Position numbers and translations under genes: made by a program. Under the pieces are notes generated by a model. It made no database searches and was not told the origin of the DNA. It worked only from the letters and a program-made list of their open reading frames with translations. A stretch of DNA of 64,000 bases from Nostoc sp. WHI (GTDB taxonomy: Bacteria > Cyanobacteriota > Cyanobacteriia > Cyanobacteriales > Nostocaceae): the NCBI RefSeq assembly GCF_015714725.1, contig NZ_WBKM01000095.1, forward strand, positions 62,001-126,000, given 5' to 3'. Shown here one piece after another: positions 1 to 8,604 of the stretch; positions within the stretch are counted from its first letter, which is position 1; each line of letters starts with the position of its first letter.

Positions 1-394
1 AGCTAAAGGCAATATGCTTACCAGTGAAGACTTAGAAATGTTATCTTACATCCAAAAATCAGGGTGGGAAATTTGGTATAGTCCAGAGATGGAGATTTCT
101 CACAAGATACCAAGTTTCCGGTTGCAAAAAGACTATCTAATTCCATTCTTTCGAGGTATTGGACTTAGCCGTTATGTAACTAGAATGGTGAATGTAAGAA
201 ATATATATAGGCCAGTTGCTCTTTTAGCCTATATGATAAATGACCTACGTAAAATTACTTTGCATTTACTAAAATACCGGAATATCTTGAAAACTGATTT
301 AGTTGCAGCTTGTGAAATGCAACTGTTTTTAAGTAGTTTAGTTAGTCCTTTTTATCTTTTTAAAAACGGCTATTTAAGTAGAAAATACAATTAA
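1..394 (+). CDS. Glycosyltransferase family 2, C-terminal part (HpsE-like)
   Basis: The gene enters from the left edge, so only its last roughly 130 residues are visible. They align by eye with the C-terminal part of the next gene: a D/E-rich SEDLEMLSYI motif, a GWEIWYSPEM stretch, an H-x-I-P pair and an RLQKDYL segment. These are the acceptor-side features of the GT2 enzymes annotated as HpsE in hormogonium polysaccharide clusters. It would transfer a sugar to a growing exopolysaccharide at the cytoplasmic face of the membrane. The pair looks like a tandem duplication. Family GT2 is secure; the Hps role is inferred from similarity to its neighbour and from context. Confidence 0.75.
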   Translation, partial: AKGNMLTSEDLEMLSYIQKSGWEIWYSPEMEISHKIPSFRLQKDYLIPFFRGIGLSRYVTRMVNVRNIYRPVALLAYMINDLRKITLHLLKYRNILKTDLVAACEMQLFLSSLVSPFYLFKNGYLSRKYN

Positions 395-410
395 AAACTA
401 AACATTTAGC

Positions 411-1463
411 ATGAACAAAATAATTGAAAAGCTAGATTTTACCGTAGCCATTCCTACATACAATGGTGCAAAACGTTTACCTCAAGTTTTAGATTTACTA
501 CTCAAGCAGACGGGAATAGAAAACCTAAATTGGGAAATCGTTGTTATTGATAACAATAGTCACGATAATACAAATGAGGTAGTTAAATATTATCAAAAAA
601 CCTACAGCCAGAATATTTGTCTGAGGTACTTTTCTGAGAAAAAACAAGGAATAACCTTTGCCAGAATCCGGGCTGTAAGTGAAGCCAGAGGCGAGTTTAT
701 TGCATTTGTAGATGATGATAATCTACCTGCATCCGATTGGGTTTTACAATCTTATCTTTTTGGCAAAGAGCATCCTGAAGCTGGTGCTTGGAGTGGTCAA
801 ATTCATGGTAATTTTGAAGTCAGTCTCCCAGAAAATTTTACTAGAATTCAAGCCTTTTTAGCTATTAGAGAACACGGACTAGAACCATATTTATTTGATG
901 CAGATAATTTAAGACTTCCTCCAGGTGCTGCACTAGTCGTCCGTAAGCAGGCTTGGTGTGAAAGTGTTCCTGAAGAATTAGTTTTTAAAGGTAGACTGAG
1001 TAAATTAATGATTAGCGGAGATGATACAGAAGCTCTCTTATACCTACATAAAGCAGGTTGGCAAATCTGGTATAATCCCGCTATGCATATCGATCATCAA
1101 ATTCCATATTGGCGGCTAGAAAAAGATTACTTAATGGCGTTGGCGCGTGGTTGTGGCCTTTGTATTTTTCAGCTACGCTTGATAAATGCCAAAAATTGGC
1201 AAAAACCAATAGTTTTGGTTCAAACTATCTTGGGAAATTTACGCCGAGTATTACAGCATTTCATTAAGTATAGAGGTAAATTAAATAGTAATTTAATTGC
1301 ACTTTTTGAAATTAATTTTTACTGGGCTAGTATGATGAGTCCCTTTTCTTCTTTAAGATGGAAGTTAAACAGAACTTTGAAAAATATAACTATACAAAGA
1401 AAGCAACGCGAAAATATGATACCGGGATTAAATTATCAATTAGATAGAACGTTAAATTCTTAA
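411..1463 (+). CDS. HpsE-like family 2 glycosyltransferase
   Basis: A 350-residue GT-A fold glycosyltransferase. The N-terminus has the family opening (VAIPTYNGAKRL), then IDNNS near residue 48, and the metal-binding FVDDDN at about residues 99-104. A GDDTEALLYL motif near residue 200 matches the catalytic-base region. It starts 16 bases after the preceding paralogue, so the two are probably co-transcribed. Enzymes of this shape are annotated as HpsE in Nostoc, where the hps genes make the polysaccharide secreted by gliding hormogonia. The pseudopilin and HpsJ-like genes downstream support that setting. The sugar donor cannot be told. Confidence 0.8.
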   Translation: MNKIIEKLDFTVAIPTYNGAKRLPQVLDLLLKQTGIENLNWEIVVIDNNSHDNTNEVVKYYQKTYSQNICLRYFSEKKQGITFARIRAVSEARGEFIAFVDDDNLPASDWVLQSYLFGKEHPEAGAWSGQIHGNFEVSLPENFTRIQAFLAIREHGLEPYLFDADNLRLPPGAALVVRKQAWCESVPEELVFKGRLSKLMISGDDTEALLYLHKAGWQIWYNPAMHIDHQIPYWRLEKDYLMALARGCGLCIFQLRLINAKNWQKPIVLVQTILGNLRRVLQHFIKYRGKLNSNLIALFEINFYWASMMSPFSSLRWKLNRTLKNITIQRKQRENMIPGLNYQLDRTLNS

Positions 1464-1581
1464 TAAAACCAGGTTTTCTGGTTGCGATACCTATGGCGGG
1501 CTGCGCCTACGCATCCCGAAATAGCCTATTTCCGTTCTTGGTTTTAGCACTTCACAAAATTGCGTTCATCCTTTATGGAAA

Positions 1582-2559
1582 ATGATTAATTCAACTTTAG
1601 ATACAACAGTAATTTCCGTTATTATACCAACTTATAATAGCGAAAAAACTATTAAAGAAACAATTGAATCTGTTTTAAATCAAAGTTTTACTAGTTTTGA
1701 GTTAATTATAATAAATGATGGTTCACAAGACTCAACAATAGAAGTTATTACACAAATTCAAGACTCACGAATAAAAGTATTTTCCTATCCCAACGCTGGC
1801 GGAAACGTCAGTCGTAACCGAGGACTACATCATGCAGTGGGAGAATTTGTTAGTTTTTTGGATGCAGATGATATTTGGACAACTGATAAACTTCAGTCTC
1901 AGTTGAATGCTCTGCAAGAAAACCTTAGTGCAAAAGTTGCTTATAGTTGGACTGATTATATAGATGAAAATAGTGAAATTGTACTTTCGGGTACACATTT
2001 TACTGCTAATGGTGATGTTTATGAAAAGTTATTGGTGACAAATTTTTTAGAAAATGGCTCCAATCCTTTGATTTGTAGAAAATCTTTAATTGCGTTAGGT
2101 GGCTTTGATGAATCTCTAGGTGCTGCTCAAGATTGGGACATGTGGTTGCGATTAGCTTGTAAGTTTAATTTTGTCTGCGTACCGTCTGTACAAATATTGT
2201 ACAGAATAACTGCTAATTCAGTTTCTTCTAATCTTGTCAGGCAAGAAAATGCCAGTTTACAAGTACTTAAAAAAGCTTATGAACAAAGACCGTCGGCACT
2301 TAAATCTAGTTGGAATATAAGCCTTACAAACCTCTATAAATACTTGACCTGTAAAGCTCTACAAAAACCGTTTAATCGACAAAAAAGTTTAACTGCGGCT
2401 AAGTTTCTGTGTAATTATTTTCTTAATGACTCTTTAAGATTTCATCGGATAATTTTTACTTTAAAACTATTATTGAAAATAATCATAATCCTTATAGTAC
2501 CTAAATTTTTCGACAGCATTCTTAACAAGAGACTGAAGCATTCCTCAATATCTGGGTAG
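1582..2559 (+). CDS. Family 2 glycosyltransferase
   Basis: A 325-residue GT2 enzyme with ISVIIPTYNSEKT at the N-terminus, IINDGSQDST near residue 44 and the DxD-type motif FLDADDIW around residues 92-98. A later QDWDMWLRLA segment fits the acceptor/base motif. The C-terminus is hydrophobic and basic, suggesting membrane association. It follows the HpsE-like pair after a 118-base spacer that holds a GC-rich dispersed repeat, so it may have its own promoter. It probably belongs to the same exopolysaccharide pathway. The AT-rich coding is typical of polysaccharide islands. Confidence 0.82.
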   Translation: MINSTLDTTVISVIIPTYNSEKTIKETIESVLNQSFTSFELIIINDGSQDSTIEVITQIQDSRIKVFSYPNAGGNVSRNRGLHHAVGEFVSFLDADDIWTTDKLQSQLNALQENLSAKVAYSWTDYIDENSEIVLSGTHFTANGDVYEKLLVTNFLENGSNPLICRKSLIALGGFDESLGAAQDWDMWLRLACKFNFVCVPSVQILYRITANSVSSNLVRQENASLQVLKKAYEQRPSALKSSWNISLTNLYKYLTCKALQKPFNRQKSLTAAKFLCNYFLNDSLRFHRIIFTLKLLLKIIIILIVPKFFDSILNKRLKHSSISG

Positions 2560-2577
2560 TTCAAAAACTACTAGAAT

Positions 2578-3150
2578 ATGAAAATGGATAACCTGGTGCA
2601 TCTAAAGTCTTTAGTTAATCCAAAAAATCTCTTGAATAAGCACTCTAACAGTGGCTTTACCTTACCAGAGATGTTAATAGTTGTTCTATTAGTTGGTATA
2701 TTAGCCACTCTGGCGATACCTAACTGGCTAGCTTTTGTGGACACTCGCCGTCTTAACACTGCTCAAGACGAGGTATACTATGCGATGCGCCAAGCCCAAA
2801 GGCAAGCCACCAAGGATAAATTGACTTGGCAAGCCAGTTTTCGAGAACAAGACGGTATTGTTCAATGGGCGGTTCATCCGGCTACTGTAAACCCATCTAG
2901 CGCTAACTGGAATAATCTAAATTCCAATGTGCGCTTAGATGCGGAAACGACTTTACAAATTTCAAATGGCGTTAGGCAAATTAAATTTAATTACACAGGT
3001 AATATTGTTTCGCTACCGCGAAGTATAACTATCTCCAGTAAGTATGGTGGTAAAGCTAAACGTTGCGTCTATATTTCTACGATTTTAGGAGCAATGCGAA
3101 TGGCAAAGGAGCATACTACAACCAATGACGAGGGTGATTATTGCTATTAA
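2578..3150 (+). CDS. Type IV pilin-like / GspH-type pseudopilin
   Basis: A 190-residue prepilin. A short basic leader ends in SGFTLPEMLIVVLLVGILATLAIPNW: the Gly-Phe prepilin peptidase site, the conserved Glu five residues into the mature protein and the hydrophobic assembly helix. The remainder resembles minor pseudopilins of the GspH/FimT kind, and a C-terminal Cys pair (KRCVYIS and DYCY) could form the usual disulfide. Nostoc hps loci contain pseudopilin genes beside glycosyltransferases and are needed for hormogonium motility, so this gene probably acts in secretion or pilus-driven gliding. It starts 18 bases after the glycosyltransferase stop. Confidence 0.82.
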   Translation: MKMDNLVHLKSLVNPKNLLNKHSNSGFTLPEMLIVVLLVGILATLAIPNWLAFVDTRRLNTAQDEVYYAMRQAQRQATKDKLTWQASFREQDGIVQWAVHPATVNPSSANWNNLNSNVRLDAETTLQISNGVRQIKFNYTGNIVSLPRSITISSKYGGKAKRCVYISTILGAMRMAKEHTTTNDEGDYCY

Positions 3151-3181
3151 GATATTTTTAGTTTATTAAAAAAGGTATTGC

Positions 3182-3829
3182 GTGCTGAACTTACCAGCAA
3201 ACCCAAAACAGTACTTGATTATTTTTACCCGCTATCCAGAACCAGGGAAGACAAAAACCCGATTGATACCTGCTTTGGGGACTCTTGGCGCTGCTAATCT
3301 TCAACGAGAAATGACTGAACATACAATATTTCAGGTTCAAGAATTGCAAAAAGTCATTGACGTATCTGTGGAAGTGAGGTTTGCAGGTGGCAATTTGCAA
3401 CTCATGCAAGACTGGTTGGGACTGGGTTTGGTTTACCAGTCTCAAGGTGAGGGGGATCTAGGTTCGCGGATGGCGCGATCGCTTTTCGAGTCCTTTCAAT
3501 CTGGTGTAGAAAAAGTAATTATCATCGGTACAGATTGTCCTGGTGTAAATACTCAGATTCTAGCGACAGCCTTCGAGAAATTACACAGCTTTGACCTCGT
3601 AATTGGCCCTGCGATCGATGGTGGATATTACTTAATTGGTTTGCGGCAACACATCCCAGAGTTATTCGTTAACATCGAGTGGGGAACTGCTCAAGTATTC
3701 CAAAAAACGGTGGATATTGCCCAGAAACTAAATTTATCACAGGTGAACTTGCTGCATTTGGCTGATATTGACCGACCGGAGGATTTGCCGATTTGGGAAC
3801 AAGTCATTGCAGGGGAGGTGACGAAATGA
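3182..3829 (+). CDS. TIGR04282/DUF2064 family glycosyltransferase-like protein
   Basis: A 215-residue protein opening with LIIFTRYPEPGKTKTRLIPALG, the signature of the DUF2064/TIGR04282 family, a nucleotide-sugar-transferase-like fold related to MobA and CofC. VIIGTDCPGV and IGPAIDGGYYLIGL are the following conserved motifs. Members occur in arsenosugar and polysaccharide clusters, but the substrate is usually unknown. The start is a GTG 31 bases after the pseudopilin stop, which suggests one operon. Family is confident; biochemical role is not. Confidence 0.82.
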   Translation: MLNLPANPKQYLIIFTRYPEPGKTKTRLIPALGTLGAANLQREMTEHTIFQVQELQKVIDVSVEVRFAGGNLQLMQDWLGLGLVYQSQGEGDLGSRMARSLFESFQSGVEKVIIIGTDCPGVNTQILATAFEKLHSFDLVIGPAIDGGYYLIGLRQHIPELFVNIEWGTAQVFQKTVDIAQKLNLSQVNLLHLADIDRPEDLPIWEQVIAGEVTK

Positions 3830-4071
3830 GGGAATTAATTTGTTTATTCTATAGAACCAGACTAGCTTTGTATCTTAAAACACTAGTATTTCTCTGAAGA
3901 CACTGGACATAACAAATGTTACAGTGGCCTAGTTGAAAACCAAGAGGCAGACAGCCTTGATCAATATGGAATATACTTTGTGTTTCTGTACAACAGTGAA
4001 GGTCATGGGCACAATATTCAAGTAACTTGAAATATGAAAATCACTCGTATTCACTGCAAGTTTGAAAAATT

Positions 4072-4914
4072 ATGGTTAACCGTTTTGCTTCCCTGAACAC
4101 TGGCCTGACACTCAAAGTAGTTGGAATAATCTGTGTTTTGTCCTTTTTTGTTGACTTTCTGATTCTATTGTTACCCTTCCAACCTACTGATCGGGTATGG
4201 CAGATCAACTTGGCAACAGCACTAGTTGATCGGGGAATTGTTCCTCTGGTGGGCTTGGGGCTTCTATTTGCTGGGTATTGGATTGATAATACTGATGCAG
4301 CAAGCGATCGCCCCCAAGCTATTGATTTAAGATTTCCCACCTTGATCGTGTCAAGTATTTTAGGGTTGATGTTTTTGCTGATTTTTCCCTTGCACCTCAA
4401 TAACGTGAATCAAGCTAAAACTCAAACACTTAACCGAATCACCCAAGAAGCAGATCAGGCAGAAAATCAATTGAACAGTCGCTTATCGCAATTGCAAGCA
4501 CAACTGAATACTGAGCAAGGAAAAGCTCAACTAGAACAACTGCGAAGCCAAACCAAAGCTCAGTTTAGTGAACTAATCAAAGATGAGCAGAAATATAAGC
4601 AAGCACTTGAAAGCTCTCAAATTCCCGCAAATATCAAAGAGTTACTGAAGAAGGCTAAAACAGATCCCCAAGTACTTGACAAAGCTGTAGAACAACAAAC
4701 AGATATTCAGACGGTGCGAACTCAACAAGTGAGCCAAGTTCGCCAGCGCAGAGAAGACGCTGAGAAACAAGCTAAAGATACCGCTTGGAAGTCTGGACTG
4801 CGAATTGGTATTAGCAGTTTGCTGTTGTCCATTGGTTACATGATCATTGGCTGGACAGGTTTAAGAGGTATGGGTGCTGTACAAGGTGGTAAATCTAGAG
4901 CTACCGCACGCTAA
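4072..4914 (+). CDS. HpsJ-like membrane protein with coiled coil
   Basis: A 280-residue membrane protein. Two or three hydrophobic segments occupy residues 13-35, 55-75 and about 88-106; a long Gln/Glu/Lys-rich coiled coil follows (roughly 115-235) and a last membrane segment lies near 245-265. The N-terminal LTLKVVGIICVLSFFVDFLILLLPFQPTDRVWQ stretch resembles proteins named HpsJ in the Nostoc hormogonium polysaccharide locus. The molecular function is unknown; a role in assembly or export of the polysaccharide is inferred from context. About 240 bases separate it from the upstream gene, so it may have its own promoter. Confidence 0.7.
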   Translation: MVNRFASLNTGLTLKVVGIICVLSFFVDFLILLLPFQPTDRVWQINLATALVDRGIVPLVGLGLLFAGYWIDNTDAASDRPQAIDLRFPTLIVSSILGLMFLLIFPLHLNNVNQAKTQTLNRITQEADQAENQLNSRLSQLQAQLNTEQGKAQLEQLRSQTKAQFSELIKDEQKYKQALESSQIPANIKELLKKAKTDPQVLDKAVEQQTDIQTVRTQQVSQVRQRREDAEKQAKDTAWKSGLRIGISSLLLSIGYMIIGWTGLRGMGAVQGGKSRATAR

Positions 4915-4956
4915 TCGACTAAAGGAGTGGGGAGACAAGGAGCCAACTAAACTAAA

Positions 4957-4996
4957 TAACTCCTAACTCCTAACTCCTAACTTTTAACTTTTAACT
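4957..4996. repeat. Short tandem heptamer repeat (TAACTCC / TTTTAAC type)
   Basis: A run of taactcc heptamers passing into cttttaa copies between the HpsJ-like gene and the next glycosyltransferase. Such short tandemly repeated heptamers are widespread in Nostoc intergenic DNA; no function is assumed. Confidence 0.75.
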
Positions 4997-5010
4997 ATAA
5001 AATCTGGCTA

Positions 5011-5880
5011 ATGTTTTCAATTTACATACTTACATATAACGAAGAGCTAGATATTGCTGCTTGTATCGAATCGGCGATGCTATCGGATGACATTATTGTT
5101 GTAGACTCATGCAGTAGCGATCGCACTGTGGAAATCGCTAGTCACTATCCCATCCGCGTCGTCCAACACGCTTTTGAAAGCCACGGACGCCAGCGTACCT
5201 GGATGCTAGAGTCTATCCCCCCAAAGTACGAATGGGTTTACATTCTCGAAGCTGACGAGCGGATGACACCAGAACTGTTCGCAGAATGCCAAAAGGCAAG
5301 TCAGAATCCAGACTACATCGGTTACTACGTGGCTGAACGTGTCATGTTCATGAATCGTTGGATTCGCTACAGTACACAGTATCCCCGTTACCAGATGCGC
5401 CTCTTTTGCCACGGTAGAGTGTGGTTTACAGACTACGGTCATACTGAGCGTGAAGTTTGTGACGGTGCAACTGGCTTTTTAAAAGAAACATACCCTCACT
5501 ACACTTGTAGCAAAGGCTTGAATCGGTGGATTGAAAAACATAACCGTTATTCCACGGATGAAGCTCAAGAGACACTGTATCAACTAGAACAGGGAAATAT
5601 TAACTGGCGAAATTTATTCTTTGGCAAGTCGGAAGTCGAAAAACGCCGCGCCCTAAAAGATTTGTCTTTGCGTTTACCCGGCAGACCGTTGCTACGCTTT
5701 ATATATATGTATTTTATTTTAGGCGGCTGCTTAGACGGGCGCGCCGGTCTTGCCTGGTGTACGTTACAGGCATTCTACGAATATCTAATTTTGCTCAAAG
5801 TTTGGGAAATGAAGTATCTACCAAAACCTAATTTAGACGCAAAAGCAACTCTTGCACAGGAAAGTACACAACAGGTATGA
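5011..5880 (+). CDS. Family 2 glycosyltransferase (WaaE/KdtX-like)
   Basis: A 289-residue GT2 protein starting FSIYILTYNEELDIAACIES, then VVDSCSSDRTVEIA and the metal motif ILEADERM. This arrangement (NEE near the start, DSCSSDRT, EADER) is the lipopolysaccharide-core glucosyltransferase WaaE/KdtX subgroup. C-terminal hydrophobic segments (IYMYFILGGCLDGRAGL) suggest membrane contact. It closes the polysaccharide cluster and probably adds a sugar to the same product. The sugar specificity cannot be read from the sequence. Confidence 0.82.
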   Translation: MFSIYILTYNEELDIAACIESAMLSDDIIVVDSCSSDRTVEIASHYPIRVVQHAFESHGRQRTWMLESIPPKYEWVYILEADERMTPELFAECQKASQNPDYIGYYVAERVMFMNRWIRYSTQYPRYQMRLFCHGRVWFTDYGHTEREVCDGATGFLKETYPHYTCSKGLNRWIEKHNRYSTDEAQETLYQLEQGNINWRNLFFGKSEVEKRRALKDLSLRLPGRPLLRFIYMYFILGGCLDGRAGLAWCTLQAFYEYLILLKVWEMKYLPKPNLDAKATLAQESTQQV

Positions 5881-5940
5881 TGCGCCCGATTCACAAACTA
5901 TACAGGCTGATGTAGTCTGAAAGGGACTGGAGATTTTGAC

Positions 5941-6370
5941 ACTCCCCGACCTGAAGGTGCGGGGATTCTTGATTCAACGAGTCCACTTAGATTAGACCCC
6001 TTGCGGTATCTAACCCAGAGGTGGTTCTCTCCTCAAGCGTTAACTTTCCGAGTGCCCCTCGGTAGTTGGATGATTCCAAAATTTGTTTGATTAAAATTCT
6101 GATCGCCTAGTCCCCATGAAGATTTTACCTATTCCTGGGCAGAAACTAGAACTATGGAATAGAACCCCATATCTTCAATTGTCAAGGTACAGATTGCCGC
6201 TAGGCATTTAGGTTTTTATACAGGTTGATTACCGTTCCTGTTAAACCTAACTTTACCAGAACGTGAAGTAAAGCGTAAACACCTCAAACCGTTTTCATCC
6301 CTTGCCTAAAGTACGTAATACGGGGCATAGCGCCTGTTACTCAAGGGTTTTCAACGAGTGTTTTTATAAG
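5941..6370 (-). mobile_element. Probable IS200/IS605-family 3'-end remnant
   Basis: No long ORF lies between 5881 and 6886. At 5944-5964 there is a CCCCGACC-TGAA-GGTGCGGGG hairpin of the kind found at the right end of cyanobacterial IS200/IS605 (tnpB) elements. On the minus strand the roughly 400 bases upstream of it carry GC-rich structured stretches that could be a decayed tnpB 3' end and its right-end RNA region. No intact TnpA or TnpB frame is visible. The left boundary (6370) is a guess. A non-autonomous relict is the best reading. Confidence 0.45.
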
Positions 6371-6446
6371 GATTACGCACTACAGTTTGAACCAGCGATC
6401 GCTGCTTATTGGGCGGGTAGGCGATCGCAAAATCAGAATTTAAAAG

Positions 6447-6472
6447 TAAGGTAGCACAACTATGCTACCTTA
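6447..6472. terminator. Ten-base-pair hairpin, possible terminator
   Basis: TAAGGTAGCA pairs perfectly with TGCTACCTTA across a 6-base loop. There is no clear T-run, so this may be a transcript-end hairpin or a palindromic repeat. It lies in the non-coding stretch upstream of the DUF502 gene; the rest of 6473-6886 shows nothing I can name. Confidence 0.4.
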
Positions 6473-6886
6473 TCGTGTGTTCCATCTAAACGAGAACCAC
6501 CATAATAAATTAATATTTTTAACAGAACATTTTCATAAAAGCCTTTCCTACTCAAACGTGAGTGACTGACCAGATAAAATAATTTCTTAGTTTACCCGGT
6601 AGTACTTTCACAATCATGAGCAGCTTTTGATTGAGCGCGGTAGATTAGTAATACCCAAGAGAGTTGTAACAATCATTTACAAGTCTTATAAAGAAAAGTA
6701 ACATTCTCTAAGAATAGCCAGCCGCCGTCGGATTGGGAAGCGTGTACATATATGCTTGTAGGAAAATAGCTGATTTCCAGTAAGTAGGTTTTTTGCGGCA
6801 GCAGCCAACTTGCTAGCTTTTTGGAAAGTTACTTGCAGCAGAAGTTGCCAAAGTTAAAGTCTTCGGAATTTGATGAATCTGCTGGT

Positions 6887-7651
6887 ATGGATACCAATAA
6901 TCAAAGTTCCTCTAGCTTAAAACAGGAGAATCGGGGCTTGGTAATTGATCGCCTAAAACAGGACTTAAAAAACGACCTGATTGCTGGTTTGTTGGTAGTA
7001 ATTCCCCTAGCAACCACTATCTGGCTAACGATTACCATTGCTACTTGGGTAATCAACTTCCTCACCCAAATTCCTAAACAATTGAATCCCTTTGATGGGT
7101 TAAACCCAATACTAGTAAATTTACTTAATTTATTAGTGGGTTTTGCTGTACCAGTGCTAAGTATCTTGCTGATGGGCTTGATGGCTCGGAATATTGCTGG
7201 ACGCTGGTTACTAGATTTTGGGGAGCGTTTATTACAGGCAATTCCATTAGCGGGACAGGTATATAAAACCCTCAAGCAGCTTTTAGAAACAATCCTAAAA
7301 GATTCCAATGGCAAGTTTCGGCGTGTAATTTTGGTAGAGTATCCTCGCCGAGGAATTTGGGCGATCGCTTTTGTCACTGGTGCGATTAGCAGTGATATTC
7401 AAGCCCAGATGTCTCGCCCTGTACTAAGTGTTTTTATCCCCACCACCCCGAATCCGACTACCGGATGGTACGCAGTCGTTCCTGAAGACGAGGTGGTGAA
7501 CCTTTCCATGTCGATTGAAGACGCCTTTAAAATAGTTGTATCAGGTGGTATTGTCGCCCCCAGTACGCCCTTGCTTTTCCCCAAAGAGTCCACACTGGAA
7601 GTAAAACACGACGAAATCAACCAGCAGGGTATTCCTGTTGAAGAAACTTAA
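6887..7651 (+). CDS. DUF502 family membrane protein
   Basis: A DUF502 protein of about 254 residues from the ATG at 6887; an in-frame TTG at 6821 would give 276 residues but looks less likely. Two transmembrane segments (LIAGLLVVIPLATTIWLTITIATWVI and LVNLLNLLVGFAVPVLSILLMGLMA) are followed by the conserved GRWLLDFGERLLQAIPLAGQVYKTLKQL block and a C-terminal soluble domain ending GGIVAPS. Function unknown; plant and cyanobacterial homologues (COV1-like) are membrane proteins. It lies upstream of nusB and ftsY, and all three are co-directional. Confidence 0.85.
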   Translation: MDTNNQSSSSLKQENRGLVIDRLKQDLKNDLIAGLLVVIPLATTIWLTITIATWVINFLTQIPKQLNPFDGLNPILVNLLNLLVGFAVPVLSILLMGLMARNIAGRWLLDFGERLLQAIPLAGQVYKTLKQLLETILKDSNGKFRRVILVEYPRRGIWAIAFVTGAISSDIQAQMSRPVLSVFIPTTPNPTTGWYAVVPEDEVVNLSMSIEDAFKIVVSGGIVAPSTPLLFPKESTLEVKHDEINQQGIPVEET

Positions 7652-7773
7652 AATCAATCTGGCAAAGTCACAAGCAAATGCGTAATGTTGTTGTTTGACT
7701 GTGCCAAAATTGATAGACTTGTAAGCTTGTCCTGCCTAGTTAATCAGTTCTCGCACAATCACCCCTCAGTTTT

Positions 7774-8415
7774 ATGCCACCTCGTAAACCCCAGCAAATT
7801 GCTCGTGAATTGGCACTTTTGAGCATTAGCCAATTGCCAGTCAACCCCAAAAAATTAGATAAATTGCAAGATGATCAACTAGTATCCAAGTTGGTATTAG
7901 GAGCAGTACGCACCCTGACTTCAGAAGTGCAAGATACTCTCAATAATGCCGCAGGTGAACTACAACGCAGTAACGATCGCCTTTTAAGTAGCCAAACTCG
8001 CGCCTCCGACCTGAATACTGCTAGAACAATGCTCCAAGAGGCGATCGCCTGCACCCAGACAGCAATTAATCAGTTGGGTACCGCAGTTGATTTTCCAGAA
8101 TTAATTCAGCTAGCTAATCAGGACAAGGGAGTCCGCAATTACGCTAAAGAGCTTGTGATTACAGTCTACGAAAATCGAGATATTATAGATCAACTCATTT
8201 CTACTGCCTTAGTAGATTGGCAAGTAAATCGCCTCGCCCAAATTGACCGCGATATCTTACAAATCGCTGTGGCAGAAATGAAGTTCTTAGGAGTTCCAGA
8301 TAGTATCGCCATCAACGAAGCAGTGGAACTAGCCAAACGCTACAGTGGAGACGAAGGTCATCGGTTTATTAACGGTGTTCTGCGCCGAGTCACAGAGCAG
8401 AAAAAAACCGCATAG
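7774..8415 (+). CDS. nusB: Transcription antitermination factor NusB
   Basis: A 213-residue NusB, long because of the cyanobacterial insertion between helices. The N-terminus [22 protein letters not shown] and the C-terminal core [49 protein letters not shown] are diagnostic. NusB with NusE (S10) binds boxA RNA and promotes antitermination of rRNA transcription. It is followed at 189 bases by ftsY, a neighbour pair common in cyanobacteria. Confidence 0.95.
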   Translation: MPPRKPQQIARELALLSISQLPVNPKKLDKLQDDQLVSKLVLGAVRTLTSEVQDTLNNAAGELQRSNDRLLSSQTRASDLNTARTMLQEAIACTQTAINQLGTAVDFPELIQLANQDKGVRNYAKELVITVYENRDIIDQLISTALVDWQVNRLAQIDRDILQIAVAEMKFLGVPDSIAINEAVELAKRYSGDEGHRFINGVLRRVTEQKKTA

Positions 8416-8450
8416 CTGGGTAATTCGTAATTTGTAATTCGTAATTCGTT
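8416..8450. repeat. Short tandem repeat (taattcg heptamers)
   Basis: After the nusB stop, gtaattcgtaatttgtaatt-type heptamers run up to a dispersed repeat at 8451. Typical Nostoc short tandem repeat. Confidence 0.6.
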
Positions 8451-8502
8451 GCCAGCGAATAGAATTCGCTGCTACACAAACAAAGTCCACCTCCGTGGAC
8501 TA
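8451..8502 (+). repeat. 52-bp dispersed palindromic repeat, copy 1
   Basis: The block is an inverted copy of 37441-37492 with only a few differences by eye. It contains two palindromes, GCGAATAGAATTCGC and GTCCAC-CTCC-GTGGAC. Both copies are intergenic (nusB-ftsY here; downstream of an NTF2-like gene there), which suggests a MITE or REP-like family. Confidence 0.7.
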
Positions 8503-8604
8503 AGAGAAAAATATTTTATTTTAACCTGCGGAGGCAAATTTTGTCAAGCAAAAAGTTAAATTAAACTCATAACTTATAACTCCATAACAAGTAATACTGC
8601 TGCA

